From Terana coerulea (taxonomy: Eukaryota > Basidiomycota > Agaricomycetes > Polyporales > Phanerochaetaceae), in NCBI GenBank assembly GCA_024811115.1, contig JAKOGH010000571.1, positions 1-64,000 on the forward strand: a stretch of 64,000 nt of DNA, written 5' to 3'. Shown here one piece after another: positions 11,226-22,182 of the stretch. How positions within the stretch are numbered: the first letter of the stretch is position 1; each line of letters opens with the position of its first letter. The position numbers were made by a program, and so were the translations under genes. The notes below the pieces were generated by a model. That model was not told the DNA's origin. It saw nothing but the letters and a program-made list of their open reading frames with translations, and searched no databases.

Positions 11226-11597
11226 CATTCCATGAAGGGCCTGTTAGGACTTCACATTTGTAGGGCAAGAGTGGCGTGTATTAACCAAATATGTAGTTGC
11301 ACACAGTAAAACAATTTTCCCCTCGCAGCCTGTGTGGTGCCTTGCTGGGGCAAGCAACAGCACTTCGAGCAAATCACTCGACTGTATATATGTAGTCAGA
11401 CTGTTTGTCTGTGCAAGGGTCTGCAGTACTTACCGTAGCCTGGAATCTGTACCGTACGCATGTAATTATTTCAGTTAGTCCAACTGGCGCTTTCTGAGGG
11501 TGACGGCGCGCTCCGGCGCACTTGAACTGCGAGTGGTCCGGGAGGAGGATGAAGGTGCGGAAATTCGGGGCTCACTGGACAATGTGCCGCATCTGTT
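11226..11597. other. No recognised gene
   Basis: About 370 bp between the membrane protein gene and an F-box fragment. Nothing recognisable is seen on either strand. Confidence 0.4.
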
Positions 11598-11893
11598 TCA
11601 CGTCCCTCCCCGAGGCACCAAGGTTTTGACCATTGTGTTGATGGTGGGTCGTGCCTTGACCCCGCGAAAGGTTGCCCGCGTGGCACGCGCGCCACGACAG
11701 CCGGATCGTCTCATAGAAGACATGAGTACCAATTCGACGCTAACGGCGGCAGACCTAAATGCACGGACGCTATCCCGTCGTCGCTGAGCGGTGAATCCCT
11801 CTGTGAGGAGTGTGCGTTCTAGGACGGAGAGGTTGATGCGGAGACGCTCTGCAACGATTTCCTCTGAGAGATTGGCCTCCGACATGATATGAG
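11598..11893 (-). pseudogene. F-box N-terminal fragment
   Basis: On the minus strand the frame reads MSEANLSEEIVAERLRINLS, resembling the start of the F-box gene at 13298 (MSEADLPEELIREILSV). After it come about 70 low-similarity codons with no SKRWLR block and no C-terminal part. It looks like a truncated relic of the local F-box family. Confidence 0.45.
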
Positions 11894-12379
11894 CTTTGTA
11901 GTCGCAGCGGAAGGAAATGCTCGGTTGTCCCTGTGGGGTTGGAACATTAACGTGAGTGATTGTACAGGGCGAGGAGTGCGTTGCGCAGCCTGTAGATTGC
12001 CAGTCGGCAACGACAAGATATGGAGGAGTCACAGCGCTTTCTGGGTCTGACAGGCATCATGAAGGCCACGGCCCACCGGTTCTCAGTAAGTAAGTATGTT
12101 GCGGTGTACGAGAAAACCTTGGCGGCTTTCCTGACAATAGCTCGCAATACTCTGAATATTTCAAAAGCTCCGCATCACAGCAGTTGGACCTGTGCGGCAT
12201 GGTTTAGTCGGATATGTTCAGAATATTACATTCGCACGAGTGGGGTACGAACTACTATCAATCATCTTCCTCCTCACTTGTATCATACATTCCCGAGTCC
12301 ATTTCCTTTCGCCATATCTCGCGCGTGCGTATCCTGTCACATTGTCAGCATCACGGGCAGGCAAGAGCATTGCAATGCC

Positions 12380-13298
12380 CTACATTGCGCGGTCGCGCTC
12401 CGTTTCGACGTAAGTGAACAATTTAGTGGCTTCGGGGGACAGCCGTCCTGCCGCTACTTCCCTGGCTGCCGCTTCGTCGATCTTGTCTTTGTCGGTAGTA
12501 CCAAGAAATCGAATCTCCCGTAAGCTCGCGTTCTTAGTGATCGTGGTGATGTAGCCCTGTTCGAACCACTTCGGAGGTTTATACGTCGGGCTGACGTGGA
12601 TCTCATGGAGTACAGGGGTGGTCGCAAGTGCTGACGCAAATGCAGAGGTCATCCGGAAAAACTCGTACAGCACCACGATGCTCTGCAAAATGATGAACAT
12701 TCAGTGTGAGGTGACAAACTGCGCGATGCTCACTAACGACATCCATGAGCTGGTCATGCAAGACTCCAGTAATGCTTTGGGCTTCAGTGACCGACTTGTT
12801 CGCTTGAAGGTCTCGATAGCGCAAGTAAAGCTTCTTCGGGTTCAATAGCGGCAGGGCCTTCCGCAGGCCGGCGATGCCTTCAGACGCCTTCATGTGTAGA
12901 CACAGGTACAAGGTGTGTACATTTGGTGCGAGTTTTATAATAGTGTGTAAGTCTTTTCCCATGCCACCCTCGAGCCGGAGATATTTGATTATCTTTCCGA
13001 CATATGGGTTGGACTTCAATAATCCTGCAACCACTTTGGTATGTCCCGGCTCCAAGAGCACGACACATTCGTAAAGCAGAGGTGTACCAATGCGAAGCCA
13101 GCGTTTTGAAACCAGGAGCATGTCGGTTTTGCGAGGACTTGTCGCCTGGTCACGCCTCCGGACTTGATACATCTGGTCTTGCCAGCGCGGCACGCCGTTG
13201 TAGGGAAACGCGCAGAACACCTCCTCAGAGATGCTGATCCCAACGTGGACGCTCAATATCTCGCGTATGAGCTCTTCGGGAAGGTCGGCCTCGGACAT
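12380..13298 (-). CDS. F-box domain protein
   Basis: Exons are 13298-12738 and 12682-12380, giving 287 residues. The start ATG at 13298 opens MSEADLPEELIREILSVHVG, an F-box-like segment. It is followed by LLVSKRWLRIGTPLLYECVV (about 66-85), IIKYLRLEGGMGKDLHTIIK and LPLLNPKKLYLRYRD, the same block order as the gene at 4543. The single intron falls after codon 187, matching codon 188 of that paralogue. The second exon ends ETERDRAM. The frame is intact. Probable SCF adaptor with unknown target; the conserved motif at 13374-13397 lies about 75-100 bp upstream. Confidence 0.75.
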
Positions 13299-13373
13299 GG
13301 CGAGGGCGGCGGGATCGTAGGTGGTAGTCTGGGACAGAGAAGCAGGAGCGCGCTCGCGAAACTGTAAACGTCT

Positions 13374-13397
13374 GTCACATATCACGTGGCACGTGAC
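13374..13397 (-). promoter_or_regulatory. Conserved F-box promoter motif
   Basis: Read on the minus strand it is GTCACGTGCCACGTGATATGTGAC without gaps; the last part CACGTGATATGTGAC is shared with 34887-34910. It contains two CACGTG E-box cores and sits just upstream of the F-box start at 13298. Confidence 0.5.
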
Positions 13398-13686
13398 AAG
13401 GGTGACGGGCAACGTCCCCAGCCTCAACCTCACCTACCCGTCGCCGGTTGCGCTGAAGTGAATTGTACTTTTCCAGCGTGGACGAGGAAAAAACACTGTG
13501 TCGATTTCATATACATCGAGTGTATATACTTGCCGACACTTGTGGTAGAGTTCCATCTTTGTGCGTTATGAGGTACAGTATCTGCTCAGCAGTGTCAAAC
13601 GAGCTCCGAGTCTGGCTCTGGCTTAAATCCGAGACATATTTCAGTCTTGTTGCTGTTCTATCCAATATATAGAATCAGATAAAGAT

Positions 13687-14587
13687 TTACACTGCTCTCA
13701 AATCAAGAATTGACTCACCAAAGTGTATCATGTGAATGATACGCTGCGGTATGCGGTATTGTTTCAACGTCTTCAGCATACCTGCAGGGTCCCTCGCTGT
13801 TGGGATCTGTAGGGGCAGGAAAGTTGCCTCTGCACGCGTGAAGCGACATAATATACTGGAAAGACCCGGGTTCTGGGCAATCGTTGTGAGCTCTCCTCCG
13901 CCTACCCACGACGCCATGTCGTTGCAAGCCACCGACACTTGTTTCAACGAAGGGGAGATACTGAGGGCTTTGGCAAGGGATGGAGTCATGATGCTTTGTG
14001 GCGCAAATGACACGAATTCCTAGACGGTCACTGTGAGATCGAGATCCACATACGAGCGGAGAATAACTCACCAGCGAGGTCCAATGCTTTCCAATAGCGA
14101 CCTCAATGAGACTCATAACAGGCTCATCGACCCTATAATTGAGTGTAATATAGACATAGCGCGGCTGGACAGCCGCAACGAATGCCGCCATAGGCTCGAG
14201 GTGTGCAACGTGGTGCGTAAGAGATAGCTCGAAGTAGAGGCCGTGCAGGTTTGGAGCTGCTTTGACGATATATTTCAGATCATCCCCATACGCCATCCCG
14301 CCCACTCGAAGGTTTCGTACGCGATTATGGACGGAGGGATGTTGCCGGAGAACGGCGGCGACGACCGCCGCCGCGGAGGCTGTTCGTACGCGTAACGACT
14401 CGTACAGAAGGGGAAGCCCGACTCTGAGCCAGCGTTTTGACACGAGTAGGAGACTGGGAGAGCAGTTCAGATGGAGGGAGTAGAACGAGAACAGGTCCTC
14501 TTCGGAGATCTGGAGGTAGTCGGCGAGGATTTGATGGAGGATTTCCTCCGGCAGCGTTTCCTCGAAGTTCACCATGAAATGCGACAC
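13687..14587 (-). CDS. F-box domain protein
   Basis: Exons are 14587-14072 and 14019-13687, giving 282 residues (or 278 if the second methionine at 14575 is used). It opens with an F-box-like segment (LPEEILHQILADYLQISEED), then LLLVSKRWLRVGLPLLYESL, NRVRNLRVGGMAYGDDLKYI and a C-terminal half with ALSISPSLKQVSVACND. It has the same two-part plan and intron place as the neighbours at 12380 and 4543 but is clearly diverged, so it is an older paralogue. The frame is intact. Confidence 0.72.
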
Positions 14588-14946
14588 CTATCTAGCACCC
14601 GAGAAGGGCTACTTAGTAAAGTGAGATGGTTCTTGTGGCCGCGTCGCTGCATACCTACCAAGTCGTCAAACTTTGCAGTGTCGGGATGCGGGCAATGTGA
14701 AGGGCGGGAGACAAAGGCAGCGCTGCGGCGGCGCGTCACCGCTGCCCGGTTCCGGCGGCGCACACCAGTAACCGAATAAGGAAGGTCAGTAGGAACACAC
14801 CATGGTTGCTGTCCAGAGTCTCACTTTCCAGTCGTTTGCCCGAGTCGCGATGGAAGTATGCATACTGATAGAATACAAATATTACGAGAGATCCGTTACA
14901 TCAACCCTTGTGAAGGAAAAAGCTATTCATACAAAGTCTGAGCCAT
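14588..14946. other. Intergenic, no gene seen
   Basis: Separates the F-box gene start (14587, minus) from the 3' end of the third CmcJ-like gene (14947, minus). Presumably the F-box promoter. Confidence 0.4.
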
Positions 14947-15898
14947 TTACTCGGTGTCAAACACCAATGCACGAATCTCAATGCTCTCTCGGTGGAGAGC
15001 CTCCTTTGGGCTACTGGTGTCCGCAAACGCAGTGTGTGGAGTAAGGCGTGCGCGGTCGACCTCCGAGTCGTAACACTTGATCAGGGTGACTTCCTCCGGA
15101 GTCTGGTTCGAGAGGTGGTACCACTTGTGGTTCGGGTTGTACTTCACAGCGTACGTTCCTACAACACAGACGGCTTTAGATTTCTCTCAGTCAAGTATAT
15201 AGGGTGACACAAACCTCCAACGCGATCAGGCAAGATGTGACGCGTAGGAACGAGGTCATGCTCCTGGTCGAGGTAGCGCCAGTCAGAAACCGCGAGTGGC
15301 TTGTGCGCGGCGGGGTGGTGGATGGGGCGCCAGACGTTAATAAGGCGAACGCGGCCCTTCAGAAGGCGTTCGGCGTCCGCACCGAGATGGAGATGCACTC
15401 GCGCTACGGATGCATCGTAGGTCTGGTCGATATGAACACGCTCCTAAAGGTCCCGACGAATAAGTGATGTGGTGGCTCAAAGAATGGACAAGGGAACGTA
15501 CCGCGAATCCACGGCTAACCTTGCCCTCAGGGTGGTCCGGCCGCAGACGAACAGTGTGGTCGAAAATGAAGACGCGCTTCGCGCCCGTCTCCTTCTTCAG
15601 GAGCTCCTCGACCTCCTTGTAGTACCCCTCCTCAATCGCCTTTGTCGTCGTAGAACTCCTTCTCCTTGGCGACGTGCTTCACAAATTGGAAGCCGGAGGT
15701 GTCGAGCGAGAACTCGTTCTCGCGACCGCGGGCATCGTGAACGACAACGTCGTGTGACTCGGAGCCGACGTTGGACCGTGCCTTGCCAGCCGGAGGGTCG
15801 TGGTTCACGTAGTAGTACGGGCTCTCGTCGGTATTCTCGGGGATGTAGTAGTTGATTGACGTAGGTACGTCATGGGGAGCGAGAGTTGCGACAGACAT
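14947..15898 (-). CDS. CmcJ/NvfI/AsaB-type oxidoreductase, copy 3 (one frameshift)
   Basis: Exons are 15898-15502, 15443-15215 and 15158-14947. Exons 2 and 3 have exactly the lengths of copies 1 and 2 (229, 212). It keeps HIDQTYDAS, VWRPI, NPNHKWY and TLIKCYDS. Exon 1 is 397 nt where an in-frame length would be 396: one extra G near 15640 (after EKEFYDDK) brings an early stop. All splice sites and the rest of the frame are intact, so either the gene died very recently or the base is an assembly error. It is more diverged than copies 1 and 2 and lies outside the tandem duplication. Confidence 0.75.
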
Positions 15899-15992
15899 GG
15901 TTTTGACCGAGAAGAGCTGCTAATGGTTGAACGATGTGAGAGTTGTGAGCGATTGACTTGTTGAGCAAGGACGATTCGACTTCAGATGTTCT

Positions 15993-15998
15993 TATATA
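15993..15998 (-). promoter_or_regulatory. TATA box of third CmcJ-like gene
   Basis: TATAAG on the minus strand about 95 bp before the ATG at 15898, the same spacing as in the other two copies. Confidence 0.5.
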
Positions 15999-15999
15999 C

Positions 16000-16720
16000 G
16001 CGTATGAGAGCAGCCCATATACGCTGCGGCTCGGTCAGCCTGAACGCTTACTAACAGTGTTTGGACTGCTTGCCTTCGAATGGCGAGTGCGTGCAGTAGT
16101 GTTGCACCATCTACTTGCGCGATAGAGCCAAGCGCGGGCCATGGCCACGTGGGCGCTCCGAACATGCTGGGATACTTTCGGTCTGCGCAAAGATGCGGCG
16201 CGGTAGTGGGCTTTACGCGGGGCAGTGAAAACGGCCTAAAGCCCTTGTGAGAGCAATGCACTGTCATACAGAACCAACGACCGTGCTCACCAAGACTCGG
16301 GTCGGCGCTGTGCCCGCAATTTTGTCGTTTTCCCACCAAGCACCTTAACGCGCTGAATAGTTGAATTTGTCCAATGGGTGAGAGCAAACGACGCAAAAGT
16401 TCCACTCAATCCTGTAATTATCTCAAATGTGCTTCTCTGCACTTATCTGAATGGCTCGGCCAAATTACACCGAGAGCTGCTGCGCAGTATGCAAGTCTGG
16501 ACAGGCTCGCGGGATTGAGAAAACTGATCACTGGCACCTCGTTGTCATCCCCGATTCTTCGGACTACCGCTCGCTTACGGCGACAATCATTTCATAGAGC
16601 ACTACAAAACATTCTGTGATATAAGTACAAGTAGATGACCAAATATACAACTATGAGGGACGCTGAGAGATTTCACCATACTTGCGCCAGCAGATGTAAA
16701 GGCTTCTTTATTCGAGAGCT
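16000..16720. other. No recognised gene
   Basis: Contains only short frames without family features. It lies between the promoter of the third CmcJ-like gene and the 3' end of an epoxide hydrolase gene. Confidence 0.4.
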
Positions 16721-18359
16721 TCACAGCTTCGACCTGACCGCCGAAGTGGTGAAGGTCTTGCGAATGTCTTCGACCAGCTCCTTCGGACGCTCGAACGCGG
16801 CAAAGTGACCGCCGCTTTCGTGTACGCCAGAGTACACAACGGGGCCGAGGTTGGCATGCCAACTACAAGTCGCGTATGTCAGATAGTACAATATCCCTAG
16901 CTAGTGTCGAGATAAACGCACCTTTGGGGAACAACCACCAACTCCTGCGGGAAAACGCTCACACCGAGGGGTACCTGTCCATTGTAGTTGTCCGAGAACG
17001 TCTCCCACTCTTTGGCCTTCTCAGCTTCATAGTAGATGCGGAACGAGCTTGCAGCAGAGGATGTAGATTGGGTGTGGGCAAGGAGGTAAAGGTGAACCCA
17101 AGTTAATACTGTCGGCGGCAGTCAGTAAGCGAGCAACACGCAGGAGTCTGAAGCGCACCTTCATCCTCGGTCCAGGGATAATTGTCCGTCCACTTCACGA
17201 GACGCTCGTAGAGCCATGTTAAGAGGCCGACGGGGGAGTCTGCTATGGCGTAGGATAGGGTTTGAGGCGTGGTTGACTGCACCGCAAAGTATCCATGGCC
17301 TAGACCACGTGAATTGGTCGCGTTAGCACGTAGTATCATGGGATGATAGGGTGAACAGTATACCATTCTCCCGGAACCACCCTGTCCTCACAAACCCTTT
17401 CTTATCTCGCTCGGAGAGTGGGAAGAGCATGAAAGACAAGAACAGGCGAGGAGAGCGGGTGAGCGTTGGAGGACGAGCACTAGAACAAAACACCAAAGTT
17501 TTCATGAGTAGGAATTGAAGTACACACAAGTTGGCGACTGCATTACGCTGGGAAGTTTGTGTGCCAGGCCTTCGCATGGGTAGGTCCATAAAGGTGCGCA
17601 ACACGGTGGGCAATCTGGGAATAAGTTCCGCCTGAGATCGTCAGTAGAGAAGGCGATGTGACCGTCACTCACAATGAAGCCCCAGTCTCCCCCTTGTACA
17701 ACTGTAGCAATGATTGGTATATGAATGACAATGGGTAGAATATCCAGTTCCATAAACACGTACCATACTCCTTATACCCGAGTGCTAACATAACCTTGTG
17801 GGCGAACTGGAACAGCAAACAGCTATCAGTTTAAAGCCATTACTCACTTACAAAAGACTCACCTCTGCATGCTGAGATATGGCAAACCCGGGCTTCTCGG
17901 GTGCGTCAGAAAACCCGAAGCCAGGGAGACTGGGCGCGACAACGTCGAACACTGGTCGTCCTCACCCTCCGGGTTCGTGAGCAACGGCAAGATCTTCTGG
18001 ACTTCCGCGAAGTGCCCTGGCCATCCGTGGAGGAACAGGAGCGGGATCGTCTTGCCCTTCCCAGCGCGTTGTGCACGCTGGTGGACGAAGTGGGCTTTGA
18101 TTGTGCCATGGCCGTCTACCTCGATCGGAAGCGTGAATTGCGGCAGGGCCGCGTTGAGGGACGCCTCTGCGGTTCGCCAGTCGAACTTCGTCTTCCAGTA
18201 TTCAACCAGTCTCGTCGCGTCTTCGTGTGGTACGCCGTACTTCCAAGGGTCTTCACTGGCCGGGGCAGGAGGCGGCAAGGTCGTCAGCTCAAGCTTCTTG
18301 TGCAAAGCGTCGAGGGCGTCCTGAGGAACGTTGATCTTGAAGGGAGTGGGAGTGGCCAT
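16721..18359 (-). CDS. Epoxide hydrolase (EHN-type alpha/beta hydrolase), one base missing
   Basis: Exons begin 18359-17863, 17806-17764 and 17701-17673; further exons run to the stop at 16721. It starts with the EHN N-terminal region (FKINVPQDALDALHKKLE), then LLFLHGWPGHF (oxyanion HGWP), GGDWGF (nucleophile Asp), HLYGPTHAKAWHTNF, SERDKKGF, a cap/core part with SSAASSFRIYYE, and SGGHFAAFERPKEL with the catalytic His. It hydrolyses epoxides to diols. No signal peptide is seen. Exon 1 is 497 nt where an in-frame length would be 498: a base is missing near 17952 (before VFDVVAPSLPGFGF), so the gene is either mutated or misassembled there. All catalytic segments are otherwise present. Confidence 0.8.
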
Positions 18360-19119
18360 CGTTGGTCGTCGTTTCGTAAGGTGGTGGTCGTGGTAAACGA
18401 GGAGTGCAAGCGATTCCGAGGCCTTTTGGCCGGCCTCCCGGCGGGCGTGCGACTGAATTGCGCTCGGTCAAAAGCCATGACGAGTGTGAGCTCATCACAT
18501 CACGCCAATGCTTCAGCGACTGATGCGCTGATGCGCCTTTGTTGTGCAGTATTTGCGCAACTTCGTGGCTGAACCACCGAGCGCTTGCTGGCGAAGCCGG
18601 GCCTGTCTCGTGCGGTCACTGCAACCACAACACTCCACAGGATGCACGTCCGTTTTACTCACCAATTACTCCCGTAAGCCAGTACGTTTGAATATCCTGA
18701 CTTACGAGCACTTGTTGATTTTTTTCTGCAGATGGAGCGCCTGCGATGGGCGTCCTAGTTGTAGGCACAGCGTGTGTTGGCCCACAGGCTGTGAAACCCG
18801 TGGAATCCCGGTGTACTCGCCAGTGTCCTTGGTCTCGCACTCGAGCTTGCGAGTAAGTCCACAGCTCTGTCATCACCCGCGCTACACGCTACCCCGGAGG
18901 ATCGAGTGGGCAACACTTGACGAAATAGCGCTCCTGAAGACCACGTACAGGCTACTCCAGGACGTCGCGGTTGCCTTGCGTTCGGCTCCTACACGTTTCG
19001 GTCTCCCATAGGTACGGAATACCTCAAGACATCGCGGTTTTACTCGCCCGGAGATTTTAACAAAGATATGCGCAGATATCTGAGTTCGCAAGGGTCCGGC
19101 TCGCAAGGCGGACGCGCGT
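18360..19119. other. Intergenic with a GCTGATGCGC motif
   Basis: No gene. Holds the epoxide hydrolase promoter and, at about 18521-18540, TGATGCGCTGATGCGC, a motif that recurs in several intergenic spots of the window. Confidence 0.4.
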
Positions 19120-19440
19120 GAGGCTAACAGACGGACGGTCAGTCCGAAGCTCAGAGTATGGGAAAGTCTCTGATGTATGTATTCACCTAACAGACGGACG
19201 GTCAGTCCGAACTACAGCAGTATGTGAGTACATGACGTGTCCGTGAGAACGAAGGGCTACGCACGCTCAGAGTATGGGAAAGTCTCTGAGAGTGCTCGAA
19301 CGGAGGGAGTGGGTATATAAGAGAGTGATCGGTTGCTCGTAGCGAGCCTAGAAATTAAGGGACAGGGACGGAGAACGAGTCAGGGGGTAAACGAAACAAG
19401 TCCGTACTAGGGAATCGATAGACCTTGTAGCGCTGATGCG
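19120..19440. mobile_element. Probable LTR remnant with internal direct repeats
   Basis: Two direct repeats occur here: CTAACAGACGGACGGTCAG twice (about 19127 and 19187) and CTCAGAGTATGGGAAAGTCT twice (about 19150 and 19267). A TATA box (GGGTATATAAGAG, about 19310) follows on the plus strand. It abuts the end of a copia pol relic. The TATA box points opposite to that relic, so it may be a separate or nested LTR. Confidence 0.45.
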
Positions 19441-19479
19441 CCCGATGCGCCAGGGCGTCCTATGCGCACTCAGTCTCCA

Positions 19480-20280
19480 ACCGACACTCCTTCAAGCCTT
19501 TGCGAGGCCTAAGGCAGAAGCGAAGTGCTTGGCCTTCATCGAAGGAGCGCCTTCGTAAGGGTATCAGCGACCATATCGTCGGTAGGGCAGTAGACGACGG
19601 TGAGGTTTTGTGGTCGATATGGTAGCGAATGAAATGAAAACGAATGTCGATATGTTTAGTGCGAGAGTGGAAGGTCGTCCTTGGCTAGGGCGATGGCGCT
19701 TTGGTTGTCCGAATAGAGCGTCGTCGCGTCGGAGGGCATGAGCCAGACCTCAGTGAGGTAGCTGCGCAGCCAGAGCGCCTCCTTCGCAGCATGTGCGAGG
19801 CGACATACTCGGCTCAGAAGTCGACTGTGCCACAATTTCCTGTCGTTTCGACGACCAGGAAACAGCACCGATGAGAAAGCATAGCCTGAGATGGCCTGAC
19901 GTCCTTGGTACTCATACCGTCGGCGTCGGAGTAGCCAGGGCTCGCTGCTATCGCCTCAAGAGTGAGAGCGAAGTCGCGGTGCCCTTGACGTGCACGTGAC
20001 GACGGAGCTGGTTCCAGTGGGTGCATACCCGGGTTCTCAGTAGCGCGCAAGCTGAGACCCGTACGGATGTCAGGTCGAGTAGCGACTGCGGCATACATGA
20101 GCGCGCCAAGTGCCTGACGATAGGGCTTATGACGGCATGGCGGCAACCTCCGCCTTGGACGCACAGTCGTCCTTGGACAACTGCACCGTCCATCGGGAAC
20201 CGAGCGGCTTGATGTCCTCGAAACCGTACCGACTGATGATCTGGTCGATTAGGCACGTTGGGAGAACGAAATCGTACGCT
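19480..20280 (-). mobile_element. Ty1/copia retrotransposon pol remnant
   Basis: On the minus strand, with frame breaks, the end of a copia polyprotein can be read. The reverse transcriptase tail (YRQALGALMYAAVATRPDI) comes first. RNase H pieces follow: AKEALWLRSYLTE, LYSDNQSAIALAKDD, then the DIRFHFIRYHI and ADTLTKAL blocks, ending near 19500. Integrase and gag are absent. It sits between the two epoxide hydrolase paralogues and is inactive. Confidence 0.75.
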
Positions 20281-20499
20281 TCTCAAGGTCAAGTTAAGGC
20301 CATCAAGCAGCCAGCTCAGATCCCCGTGGCTCGTATGTACATATGACCGAATGTGCGCACAGCTGCACAATCTTTGCCTCGTGAGCAATCCAGTGAATTC
20401 TTGCTTGTAGCAGCCATATACCCTTTGCCCTCCAGCAGGTTGCTCGTAAGAATACAGGTGCCTACGTGTGCACAGTAACACGGAGTCTACCAGGTCCAC

Positions 20500-21802
20500 T
20501 CAGAACTTGAACTTGCTTCTGACCTCGTGCCTGTTGAAAGTCTTCCGTATATCGCCAACCAACTCTTTGGGTTGCTCGAAAGCAGAAGTGGCCGCCGTGA
20601 TCGTGCTCACCGGTATGGACGACGTGGCCAATGGTTTTGTGCCAGCTATCATACAGTCAAGTTAAGTCGCCAGCAATAGTACATTCTCAGCCGTACTCAC
20701 CTCCGCGGTATCTGTATTAGTTCTTTGGGGAAAAGACTTATGCCCATTGGTACGCTCCCGTTGTAATACTTGGTGCCTGTCAGCTCCAGGAAATCTTTGC
20801 TTTGCGTGACTTCGTAATAAATCCTGAAGGAGCTTGCGGCAGAAGACGTCGACAACGTGTGCGAAAGGAGAAAGTAAAGTCGAGGCAATTCCTTGAGCGT
20901 CGGAGGACCACCACTAAACATGAAAGGTTCACAGCGTCAATAAGGAGGCGACAAGCGCAAGACAATCTGGGCTTACGCGGGGAAATTCGTGTGCCACGCC
21001 TTGGCGTGCTGAGGACCGTACAAGCCGACAACACGGTACGCAACCTAAAGTATGTGGCGATTCAGCACAACCGCGAGGGAAACAATTCAAAAAAGCAGCC
21101 GCATACCAAGAAACCCCAATCTCCACCTTGCACCACTGCGCGCATGACAAAATGAGTACCACGGTACCACCAAGGCAATCAGCTCCCGTACCGTATTCGT
21201 TGTAACCAAGCGCCAGCATAATCTTATGCGCAAACTAGATGTCATGCTCCTTTAACGTCAAACGCAGTAAGGCAGCTTTTAACAGGACTTACCTCTGCGT
21301 ATTGGTTCGCCGCGAACCCAGGCTTCTCAGGGGCGCTGGAGAACCCAAATCCAGGCAGACTCGGCGCAACGACATCAAAGACCAGATCGTCATCGTACTC
21401 TGCGCTCGTCAGTAGCGGGAGAATTTTTCGGACTTCGTCGAAATGCCCCGGCCATCCGTGTAAGAACAAAAGTGGGATGGCCTTCGTCTTGCCCGTGTGC
21501 TGCGCGCGCTGATGGACGAAATGGGCTTGGAACGTGCCGTGTCCATCGACAGCGATGGGTAGAGTGAATTGGGGTAAGTTTGCGTTGAGCGTAGCTTCTG
21601 CGGCACGCCAGTCGAACTTCGTCTTCCAGTACTCTACAAGCCTGGAGACGTCTTCTGCTGGCACACCATATTTCCACGGATCGCCGCTGGCTGTTGGGGC
21701 TGGAGAAGGTAGGGTGGTTGCCTCTAGCTTCCCACGCAGAGTGTCAAGTGCATCCTGAGGGACGTCGATTCTGAATGGTGTAGGCGTGACCGTAGTAGAC
21801 AT
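20500..21802 (-). pseudogene. Epoxide hydrolase paralogue with internal deletion
   Basis: Exons 21802-21293, 21234-21192 and 21135-21107 match the lengths of exons 2 and 3 (43, 29) of the gene at 16721-18359. It keeps HGWPGHF, DVVAPSLPGFGF, GGDWGF and AKAWHTNF. Near 20890 the frame jumps from PPTLKELPRLYF straight to LLSHTLSTSSAASSFRIYYE. The block that carries SERDKKGF, RENG and the stretch up to PWTEDE in the sister gene is missing (about 370 bp of DNA there). One extra base near 20600 also shifts the GGHF segment. Both lesions make a working hydrolase unlikely. Confidence 0.72.
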
Positions 21803-22182
21803 AATGTGAGATGGATGTGCTTGCCCGCTTGTAGATAGTAAGAGATTATAAAGTGTTGACTTACCGCTGAGTCAGTGCGCTGGTTTGCCTGCTCACTAAG
21901 CTCCATGGTGAGCGAGTGTATGCCCGGTAATGTCTTCGCGTAAGTCAATGGGGATGAGGCGCGAAGAGCAAGACAGAAGACAACGGAGGAGTCGGTGGCT
22001 CCCACGCGTTCTCACGCGGCGTCGGCGAAGCCGCTTTGATGCGGTGATGCGCCTATTTGATGATTAGTCAGACTTTGTGGCGTGGCATGCACCTGCTTAG
22101 AGACAACTACCAAGAACCCCTCCAGCTCGTAAATAACACACTTACGCTGACTGATACGGCGCACACTTTTCTCGAGATTGTG
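21803..22182. other. Intergenic, promoter side of epoxide hydrolase paralogue
   Basis: No gene. Contains TGATGCGGTGATGCGCC at about 22036, resembling the motif upstream of the sister gene. Confidence 0.4.
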
